Shown in pieces: positions 1 to 5,655 of a DNA stretch of 10,088 nucleotides (the first letter of the stretch is position 1; every line of letters begins with the position of its first letter). This DNA is from Candidatus Cloacimonadota bacterium (GTDB lineage: Bacteria > Cloacimonadota > Cloacimonadia > Cloacimonadales > Cloacimonadaceae): the NCBI GenBank assembly GCA_023230795.1, contig JALNWR010000093.1:1-10088 (forward strand). The letters run 5' to 3'. The position numbers and the translations under genes are program-made. The notes below the pieces were generated by a model, which was not told the DNA's origin, did not search any database, and worked only from the letters and a program-made list of their open reading frames with translations.

Positions 1-1
1 G

Positions 2-118
2 CAACAGATTATCCTCCAACCATTTAATATAGACTACCCGGTTCTTGTTTTAGACTCGGATTGGAATTACGGAGCTTTCCTGATCGGCACAATCGCACTC
101 CAATTGCGGTTTTTATAA
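2..118 (+). CDS. possible 3' end of a gene entering from the left (38 codons, unrecognised)
   Basis: Reading frame 2 is open from the window edge to a TAA at 116-118, giving a 38-residue tail that includes the stretch PVLVLDSDWNYGAFLIG. The mix of hydrophobic and aromatic residues is plausible for a protein C-terminus, but I recognise no family. An opposite-strand frame is open over much of the same stretch, so an open run of this length could be chance. There is no start inside the window. Treat this as a tentative partial gene. Confidence 0.25.
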   Translation, partial: QQIILQPFNIDYPVLVLDSDWNYGAFLIGTIALQLRFL

Positions 119-324
119 TTTCAAAGTTCCGTTTTCCCAACTGCTCTTTCCAAAGCCTGTCCAAACGCCTCGCTAATTTGCAATAATAGTGTCACCAAAC
201 AGTCCAAAAACGTCCAAAAAGGCGCCTGGACATTTCCATAACCAGTCCATCGCAAACCACCACCACATAAAGCCTTATCCCCACTTTCCCCTTGTGTCAC
301 AACTTGCAGCTTTGGGTGTCAGTT

Positions 325-387
325 TATAGCCACTAAGCCAACTAAGCCAATTAAGCCAACTAAGCCAACTAAGCCAACTAAGCCACC
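325..387. repeat. 9-bp tandem repeat, unit TAAGCCAAC
   Basis: Six head-to-tail copies of a 9-base unit lie at 334-342, 343-351, 352-360, 361-369, 370-378 and 379-387. Four copies are exact (TAAGCCAAC); the second ends in AAT and the sixth in ACC. A diverged copy (TATAGCCAC) precedes them at 325-333. The unit is a multiple of three, but I see no convincing ORF through it. It lies in the non-coding region upstream of the primase-helicase gene and looks like a VNTR-type array that can change length by slippage. Confidence 0.85.
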
Positions 388-445
388 ACCAACCAATCAA
401 CCAACAACCCAGCCACTGACCATGACCACTGAACTCTGAACTCTG
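388..445. repeat. short-period repeat cluster (AACCAA-rich tract, then 6-bp and 7-bp duplications)
   Basis: Immediately after the 9-bp array comes a tract of CCACC, AACCAATC and AACCAACAACCC (about 383-411). Two copies of TGACCA follow (417-422, 423-428), then two copies of TGAACTC (430-436, 437-443) trailed by TG. Three different repeat periods in about 120 bases mark this as a slippage-prone intergenic segment. No gene or RNA was recognised in it. Confidence 0.6.
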
Positions 446-511
446 CATATCTAATTCCTGTGTATGCGTTACATTGCTATCAGGGCTCGAAAAAGCACAA
501 ACAAATTGGGA

Positions 512-539
512 TTGACATCCGAACGCAGTTTCTAATAAT
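512..539 (+). promoter_or_regulatory. sigma-70-type promoter of the primase-helicase gene
   Basis: A perfect -35 box TTGACA (512-517) is followed after 16 bases by AATAAT (534-539), a 5/6 match to the -10 consensus. Transcription would start around 545-547, so the leader before the ATG at 558 would be only about 12 bases, just enough to hold the ribosome binding site. Confidence 0.6.
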
Positions 540-548
540 CGTCAGCAT

Positions 549-552
549 GAGG
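549..552 (+). promoter_or_regulatory. ribosome binding site GAGG that fixes the primase-helicase start
   Basis: GAGG lies 5 bases before the ATG at 558. The GAGG sits inside a mini-ORF (ATG at 547, five codons including the stop) whose TGA at 559-561 overlaps the gene's start as ATGA. This is probably incidental, but it would allow translational coupling if used. Confidence 0.55.
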
Positions 553-557
553 ATGAT

Positions 558-3011
558 ATGAATAGCGAGTATAATGACCTTATGGTAAAACTGGAAAGTA
601 CGTTAAAGCGAATCAGTGAATTAGAGGCAGAGAATTCCAGATTGAGGAACTTGGTCGTAGGTGATAATCAAGCGGTAGCATCAAATTCCGATAAAAGTGA
701 AACTTCACAAAAGTCACAGCAAGATAAACAAACAATTACAGAAAGAAAATTATCTGCGCCTACAACAATTAACAATACATCCAGTCCCGAGGAGAAAGTA
801 CTTCTCTTTAGAAGTTTGTTTCAAGGAAGAGAGGATTTATTTGCGATCAGATGGGTTGGGAAAGATAATAAATCAGGTTACTCGCCAGCATGCTCCAATG
901 ACTGGAAACTCGGTGTATGCGGTAAATACAAGAAAATACCCTGTGCCAATTGTGCTAACAGGAAACTCATTCCGTTAGATGATAAGCAAATCTATAGGCA
1001 CCTCAGCGGAGAGATCACCATCGGAATCTACCCCTTGTTTGAAGATGATTCCTGCCGGTTATTGGCTATAGATTTCGATAAGAAGAGCTGGCAGGAAGAT
1101 GTGAAAGCATTAATCGAGATATGCCAGATTTATCAAATCCCTGCCTTTGTAGAGATATCCAGGTCTGGGAATGGAGCCCATGTCTGGTTGTTTTTTGAAG
1201 AGAAGATATCTGCTATCCAGGCTCGTAAGCTGGGAACTGCACTACTTACCAAGGCTTTGGAGCTTCGACACCAAATAGGTTTTGATTCGTACGATAGACT
1301 ATTCCCCAATCAGGATACTATGCCTAAGGGTGGATTTGGCAATTTGATCGCTTTACCCTTGCAAAAGAAGGCAAGAGAGAGCGGGAACAGCGAGTTTGTC
1401 GATCACCAGTTTAACAGAATCGAAGATCAATGGAACTTATTGGCGCAAGTGGAGAAGATCAGTAAGTTTAAGGTCAATGCAATCCTTACAGAGATACTTG
1501 CAGGGCAAGGCGCATTGGGATTATCGCAGCGAACAGTTTCTGATACCGATGAACCCATGCCTTGGGAGCCAACCATCGCGCAGCCAGAAGAATACAAGGA
1601 TCTACCGGGACAGATTCAGATTATCTTGAGCAATACGATCTATATAGAAAAAGCTGGACTTCCTCAGAAGCTCATGTCCAGTATCATCAGGCTTGCAGCC
1701 TTTCAGAATCCGGAGTTTTATCGAGCTCAGGCAATGAGAATGCCAATATATAAGATCCCAAGAGTTATCAATCTATCTGCAGAAACAGACAAACACCTAT
1801 CTATCCCCCGGGGTTGCCAGGACGACCTCACAAAGCTTCTTATGCCGCTAAATATCGAGCAAGTTCACAATGATCTAAGATATGCAGGGGAGCAGATCAG
1901 CGCTTCGTTTTTAGGGAAACTGAGTCCCCAGCAGTTAGTTGCGGGGAATGAGATGCTTCAGCATGATAATGGGATATTATCTGCCACCACTGCCTTTGGT
2001 AAGACAGTGGTGGCAATATGGATGATTGCTCAAAGACAAACCAATACCTTGATCGTAGTGCATCGTAGGCAATTGCTGGAACAGTGGATTGAAAGGTTAA
2101 AGTGTTTTCTGAACGAACCTGAGGTGGGACAGATAGGAGCCGGGCGCGATAAGAGAACTGGCAAGATTGATGTGGCTATCATTCAGAGTCTTTACCATAA
2201 ACGTAAGGTGAAAGAGCTCGTGAAGAACTACGGCATGGTGATCGTAGATGAGTGTCATCATATCTCTGCTTTTAGCTTCGAACAGGTTCTTAAGGCAGTT
2301 CGTGCAAAGTATGTATATGGGCTGACGGCAACTCCGATTCGTCGAGACGGTCAGCATCCCATTGTGTATATGCAGTGCGGACCAATCCGCTATGTAGTTG
2401 ACGCCAAATCCCAGCTTAAACTTAGACTATTCAGCCATAAAGTAATAGTGCGATACACAGATTTCAAGAGCGTAATAACTCCGGATAGGGCAGAAGTTAA
2501 AATCACTGAAATCTATCAAGCTTTGGTGGATGACCCAATTCGCAACGACATGATCCTGGATGATATCATCTCAGCAATTGTGGCAGGCAGAAGCCCATTG
2601 ATTCTAACGGAAAGAACTGCTCATGTGGAGTTCTTTACTTCTAAATTGGCAGGGTTTTCGAAGCATGTTATCGCTCTGAGAGGTGGTATGGGTAGGAAAC
2701 AGCTAAAAGCGGTTATGGAAAGGCTCCACTCTATACCGGAGGAAGATGAAAGGGTTATTATTGCGACTGGGAAGTACATCGGCGAGGGCTTTGACGACAG
2801 TAGGCTGGATACCTTGTTTCTAACCATGCCAGTTTCTTGGAAAGGTGTGCTTCAACAATATGTCGGCAGGCTTCATAGGGCTCATGATAACAAAACAGAA
2901 GTTGTGATTTACGATTATGTGGACAGAGAGGAGCCCATGCTTGCGAGGATGTTCAAAAAACGTGTAAAGGGATATGAGGGGATGGGGTATGTGATCAGTG
3001 GTACTACATAA
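558..3011 (+). CDS. TOTE-type primase domain fused to superfamily 2 DEAH/DECH helicase
   Basis: This predicted anti-parasite protein combines a nucleotide-polymerising-type domain with a DNA/RNA-dependent ATPase. Residues 5-35 form a short coiled coil, followed by a polar linker (36-75). The archaeo-eukaryotic primase domain of the TOTE conflict-system family spans about 80-300: a cysteine cluster (C112, C121, C129, C132; probable zinc site), the acidic pair D172-F-D174, the SGNGAH motif (S203 to H208), and a conserved segment around FPNQ/K257. The helicase follows: Walker A AFGKT (K482), DECHH (564-568), GLTATPIRRDG (588-598), and motif VI QYVGRLHR (767-774). Catalytic residues look intact in both domains, and no nuclease domain is fused. 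The start is supported by GAGG and a TTGACA promoter. The gene is divergent in role and opposite in strand to the neighbouring operon, converging on the Shedu-like gene. The domain assignment is firm; a defence role is inferred from family and neighbourhood. Confidence 0.93.
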   Translation: MNSEYNDLMVKLESTLKRISELEAENSRLRNLVVGDNQAVASNSDKSETSQKSQQDKQTITERKLSAPTTINNTSSPEEKVLLFRSLFQGREDLFAIRWVGKDNKSGYSPACSNDWKLGVCGKYKKIPCANCANRKLIPLDDKQIYRHLSGEITIGIYPLFEDDSCRLLAIDFDKKSWQEDVKALIEICQIYQIPAFVEISRSGNGAHVWLFFEEKISAIQARKLGTALLTKALELRHQIGFDSYDRLFPNQDTMPKGGFGNLIALPLQKKARESGNSEFVDHQFNRIEDQWNLLAQVEKISKFKVNAILTEILAGQGALGLSQRTVSDTDEPMPWEPTIAQPEEYKDLPGQIQIILSNTIYIEKAGLPQKLMSSIIRLAAFQNPEFYRAQAMRMPIYKIPRVINLSAETDKHLSIPRGCQDDLTKLLMPLNIEQVHNDLRYAGEQISASFLGKLSPQQLVAGNEMLQHDNGILSATTAFGKTVVAIWMIAQRQTNTLIVVHRRQLLEQWIERLKCFLNEPEVGQIGAGRDKRTGKIDVAIIQSLYHKRKVKELVKNYGMVIVDECHHISAFSFEQVLKAVRAKYVYGLTATPIRRDGQHPIVYMQCGPIRYVVDAKSQLKLRLFSHKVIVRYTDFKSVITPDRAEVKITEIYQALVDDPIRNDMILDDIISAIVAGRSPLILTERTAHVEFFTSKLAGFSKHVIALRGGMGRKQLKAVMERLHSIPEEDERVIIATGKYIGEGFDDSRLDTLFLTMPVSWKGVLQQYVGRLHRAHDNKTEVVIYDYVDREEPMLARMFKKRVKGYEGMGYVISGTT

Positions 3012-3066
3012 ATTTATTCATTGAGCTGTCTACCTTGCAGTCCAACCCAAAACGCTCTCCTGATTA

Positions 3067-3711
3067 TTAATTGTATAATGCTCGCCAATAATCCATGTAA
3101 CGATAATCCTCCCAGTATTTCTTCAGCTTGGCACCTCCGAGTGTGATTGGATGTTCTTTGAAACTCCAGAAATCGTCGGGACGATTTATATATTTCTCAA
3201 TAGCTCTATAGAATACTCCACATGTTCTAACCTCAATTTGGTTGGTTTTATTGAAGTGAGATCTCCATTTAGACGCCGATAGTTCTTGCCACGATTCTGT
3301 TGACCCTGTGACCAAGACATATCTGAATCTAGAGACAAAGCCAAAGATTCTTCTTTGTTCATGGGGATTCTCATCAAAATATCTCTGCCACGACCGCACT
3401 TGCTCAATACCTTTATTGAGTTCAGCTGTAGGCGTTTCAACTTTTGTAAATAGCTGAATGCATGGTTTCTCGATCTCGACAAGAACCCATTCCGGGCCAT
3501 CAGAATTATCATTTAGCCAAGCAAAGTCACACCTGAGCCTAGCTCCAAAGCTTATTTCATGGAATATGGGTTGAATTCTCTGCTTCCTAGAGAACAACTC
3601 ATAGAATAGAAATGTATTAGACTTGAGTATTGATAATAGTTTTAGTTCTGAGTTCTCGCAGTATGCTTGTTTAAGTTCTTTTTCGACTTTTGGCAAATCC
3701 CATTCTATCAC
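3067..3711 (-). CDS. Shedu-like (DUF4263) PD-(D/E)XK nuclease, short form
   Basis: This 214-residue protein resembles the nuclease domain of the Shedu anti-phage protein SduA (DUF4263). Visible signatures are FGARLRCDFAW (55-65, with acidic D62), the core strand WVLVEIEKP (75-83, E79-I-E81-K82), and the helix LNKGIEQVRSWQRYF (98-112, with Q104) that follows the core in this family. The usual E-x-K is E-x-E-K here, a variant that leaves metal-dependent cleavage plausible but unproven. There is no added sensor domain, so this is a minimal, nuclease-only form. Translation starts at GTG 3711, directly abutting the TAG of the upstream gene. An AAGGAGG sits 5 bases before it inside that gene's last codons, so the two are coupled and probably made in fixed ratio. 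It is the last gene of the - strand operon. Family assignment is fairly confident; function is inferred. Confidence 0.82.
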   Translation of the reverse strand: MIEWDLPKVEKELKQAYCENSELKLLSILKSNTFLFYELFSRKQRIQPIFHEISFGARLRCDFAWLNDNSDGPEWVLVEIEKPCIQLFTKVETPTAELNKGIEQVRSWQRYFDENPHEQRRIFGFVSRFRYVLVTGSTESWQELSASKWRSHFNKTNQIEVRTCGVFYRAIEKYINRPDDFWSFKEHPITLGGAKLKKYWEDYRYMDYWRALYN

Positions 3712-5478
3712 CTAGGCCTCCTTCTTGGCTAAGTTGTAAAGATAGTTAACAAAGATCAAGTCCTGGAATTTGTGCTCCATTGGAATCCACTCTGCTACGG
3801 GGACAGGTTTTTCTGTTTTGCCGATTTGGATATTATGATAATCTCTAAGGTAGCCAATTAAAGGTTTACCTGTAGCCTTGTGATTATGAAGTATGGTCTC
3901 AAAGTAAGGAATATCGACAAGACAGTAATTGAACGAGCAACAATTATCGGAAAGATCTGGATCAATCTTTGTTAATTCTCCGTGAACCAAGCTTGGGATC
4001 AGAACTCCAAAGTCTTTCTGCACATGGAGAATGATTGTTTTATCTAAAGTGCACTTATGTATTACTTCTCTGTATTTCGAATAGTCACCAACACATGAGA
4101 ATAACTCATCAATCTTGATTAGTGTTTTCTTAAGAACACTACTAACTCGTTCCACATACTCATGTGTTCGAATTGACGCTGGATCATCTCGAACTACATT
4201 TGAGGTTCTTGTTCCTTTAACCTCTATGATAATTACATGAAGATCAATACGGTCTATAACAACGAAGTCAGGGCTTTTAACTTCCGAGCCATTACGCTGA
4301 TAAACAAATTCTGGTATAATAATGTATCGCTCAGGCTCTAATGTGAATTCTAACAAATCTCCGATATAAAACTCATATATGAGCCCCATGGTATTCCTAG
4401 TGTTGGCATTCAGCTCGTAATCAAGGTACTCATTGAATCTGAATGGAAACTCTCTAAGACAGGTGAATAGATCATAAAAGTTTGGAATTATCTTCTGATC
4501 TTCGATTTGCACCAGTGGTTGCTTTAATAGTGGGCTTTCATATCGATAACTCGAATTTTGTAGTTCAGGAATATCAGTTCGCGCTGTTTGATAGTGTTCA
4601 GAGTAGTTGACTCTGAGATCATAAATACTTTGAGCTAACAGACTCATCAGTTTGTCGAGATGATGATGAGATTCGAAAACGGTTAATAACTTAGACACAT
4701 CATCAAGGAGAGTAACAGAAGATGATCGTCGTTGGAGTATTGCATATAAAACTTGGATTACTGCATCTGTATACTCATCTGCTGTAGTGCAAGCTTTCAA
4801 GCTGGAATAGATTGAAGTATCTTTGTAAATAGATAGTAGATTTTCCGTCAAATCCTTAATGCCAGTATATATGTTTCTACAACTCTTGCCAATTAAATTG
4901 CTCAGAGTTGTTTTTATGTCAATTGAAGTGGAGAATCTTCTCTTTATTTCAGCTCTAAACTTCGGTTCGGTTACATTGAGAATAAAATCCAGCCTCAACC
5001 AATTAGCATAAATATTTAGGTCTGGGATTTTAACAAATTGATGGTTAGTTAGATGGATGATTGCGTTGCGAATGATTGCTTCGATTTCAGATGAATCAGG
5101 ATCTGGATATTGATCAAAGAATCCCATTTCCTCGGTTTCAAGTGTTGTTCTCGCTTCTTCGTACAATGATACCAAATTGTTAACATCAAGTCTCAGACTT
5201 ATCAGTTGTGATGTGTCCCTGAAAGCAACTATCTTAAGCATTACATCTAGTGTTATGAAGCTAATGTAGGGAAATGGAGTTTTGCTCTCATTTAACATAG
5301 TTTCGCAGAAGCTAGTGTAGCTCATGATAGAGATGGGGCACAAAACATCTAATGCCCTCAGAATCATAAGTTTTTCAGAATCTGTTTCTTTATTCATCAT
5401 TAGTTCTTTCCATAAAGCTAACGCTTCATATCCGAGCGGTGCTAGCCGCTCGGATACTCCACGCATGTTTAGCTGCAT
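3712..5478 (-). CDS. 588-residue protein with PD-(D/E)XK nuclease core, family not recognised
   Basis: I do not recognise this family. Residues 1-300 are mostly helical-looking with no motif I know. Around 330-375 is a conserved-looking block (FPFRFNEYLDYEL, then GLIYEFYIGDLLEF with E369). A PD-(D/E)XK core follows: IIIPEF strand (386-391), SPDFVVID with P403-D404, then HVIIIEVKGT with E419 and K421. The spacing and order helix-E, PD, ExK fit an active metal-dependent nuclease. Residues 425-588 may complete the fold or bind a partner. The start is uncertain: ATG 5478 has no clear ribosome site and its first codons contain a perfect hairpin. ATG 5400 (residue 27) follows GGAAAG by 5 bases and is an alternative. 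Composition is clearly AT-richer than the DUF499 gene. The gene is coupled to the Shedu-like gene, so the pair probably acts together as effectors (inference). Confidence 0.8.
   Translation of the reverse strand: MQLNMRGVSERLAPLGYEALALWKELMMNKETDSEKLMILRALDVLCPISIMSYTSFCETMLNESKTPFPYISFITLDVMLKIVAFRDTSQLISLRLDVNNLVSLYEEARTTLETEEMGFFDQYPDPDSSEIEAIIRNAIIHLTNHQFVKIPDLNIYANWLRLDFILNVTEPKFRAEIKRRFSTSIDIKTTLSNLIGKSCRNIYTGIKDLTENLLSIYKDTSIYSSLKACTTADEYTDAVIQVLYAILQRRSSSVTLLDDVSKLLTVFESHHHLDKLMSLLAQSIYDLRVNYSEHYQTARTDIPELQNSSYRYESPLLKQPLVQIEDQKIIPNFYDLFTCLREFPFRFNEYLDYELNANTRNTMGLIYEFYIGDLLEFTLEPERYIIIPEFVYQRNGSEVKSPDFVVIDRIDLHVIIIEVKGTRTSNVVRDDPASIRTHEYVERVSSVLKKTLIKIDELFSCVGDYSKYREVIHKCTLDKTIILHVQKDFGVLIPSLVHGELTKIDPDLSDNCCSFNYCLVDIPYFETILHNHKATGKPLIGYLRDYHNIQIGKTEKPVPVAEWIPMEHKFQDLIFVNYLYNLAKKEA
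3717..3723 (-). promoter_or_regulatory. AAGGAGG ribosome binding site inside the upstream gene's end
   Basis: A consensus Shine-Dalgarno sequence lies within the final codons of the 588-residue gene, 5 bases before the GTG at 3711. It decides the non-ATG start of the Shedu-like gene. The TAG stop (3714-3712) lies between this site and the GTG, a layout expected for termination-reinitiation coupling. Confidence 0.8.
5429..5456. repeat. perfect 11-bp inverted repeat, 6-base loop
   Basis: TATCCGAGCGG (5429-5439) and CCGCTCGGATA (5446-5456) are exact reverse complements separated by TGCTAG. The hairpin is GC-rich within AT-rich surroundings and falls over codons 8-17 of the 588-residue gene if ATG 5478 is used, or in its leader if ATG 5400 is used. 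No T-run follows it on either strand, so it is not a typical terminator. Confidence 0.85.
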
Positions 5479-5488
5479 ATGCTATGCA
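5474..5488. repeat. 6-bp inverted repeat around the nuclease gene start (TGCATA-TGC-TATGCA)
   Basis: TGCATA (5474-5479) and TATGCA (5483-5488) are exact reverse complements around a 3-base centre, and they cover the ATG at 5478. This could be an operator for a dimeric DNA-binding protein, or chance. It is a short site with no second copy found nearby. Confidence 0.35.
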
Positions 5489-5521
5489 ACAATTCGAAGA
5501 CCAGCTACAGGGCTAACCATA

Positions 5522-5574
5522 ATAGTGGCCATTCTCGGTCAAGGTAATACTTCACCTAAGACCTTAGCCACTAT
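5522..5574 (-). promoter_or_regulatory. interrupted hairpin (16 bp in three segments) in the spacer before the nuclease pair
   Basis: In + strand terms, ATAGTGGC (5522-5529) pairs with GCCACTAT (5567-5574), GGTC (5537-5540) with GACC (5560-5563), and AGGT (5542-5545) with ACCT (5554-5557). Internal loops of 7/3 and 1/2 bases separate the segments, and the apical loop is 8 bases. It sits in the transcript between the DUF499 and nuclease genes. The base of one arm contains the stop codon of the small ORF at 5615-5571. It is a candidate cis-acting RNA; I could not match it to a known riboswitch. Confidence 0.55.
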
Positions 5575-5615
5575 ACAGCTATCCATTGTAGGAGAGTTAC
5601 TATGATTTTATTCAT
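5571..5615 (-). CDS. candidate 14-residue leader ORF (MNKIIVTLLQWIAV)
   Basis: An ATG at 5615 is preceded by AAAGGAGG (the GGAGG core at 5626-5622 lies 6 bases away), the strongest ribosome binding site in the 177-base spacer. The ORF ends after 14 codons at a TAG (5573-5571). The peptide is hydrophobic (IIVTLL, WIAV). Its stop codon lies in the first arm of the following hairpin, the geometry of a leader peptide whose translation could open or close the RNA structure controlling the downstream nuclease genes. Alternatives are the decayed start of a lost gene, or a membrane micropeptide. The ribosome site is seen directly; the regulatory role is inference. Confidence 0.45.
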   Translation of the reverse strand: MNKIIVTLLQWIAV

Positions 5616-5655
5616 ATTTCGCCTCCTTTATTTATTTACTACTTTCGTAGCATCC

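Noticed and set aside
91..114. Possible rho-independent terminator (7-bp stem AATCGCA/TGCGGTT, then Ts)
   Set aside because: The stem is weak with a G-T pair, the T-run is only five bases, and it falls before the TAA of the open tail at 116-118, so it is not convincing.
212..231. Small inverted repeat GTCCA...TGGAC around GGCGCC
   Set aside because: Five-bp arms with a 10-base loop are expected by chance, and nothing nearby gives it a role.
5505..5591. Resemblance of the spacer hairpin to an integron attC site, with outer CTACA/TGTAG arms
   Set aside because: No GTTRRRY/RYYYAAC core boxes in the right places and no integrase in the window. The outer arms are separated from the inner stem by unpaired 12-base loops.
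5324..5605. + strand open frame of 93 codons across the spacer
   Set aside because: Half of it is antisense to the nuclease gene and the rest overlaps the hairpin. It has no ribosome site or family signature.
5479..5615. Frame of the 14-codon ORF read through its TAG stops as one longer coding-looking sequence, suggesting stop-codon recoding
   Set aside because: TAG is the normal terminator of the neighbouring genes (DUF499 and the 588-residue gene), so readthrough would be inconsistent; the resemblance is likely chance.
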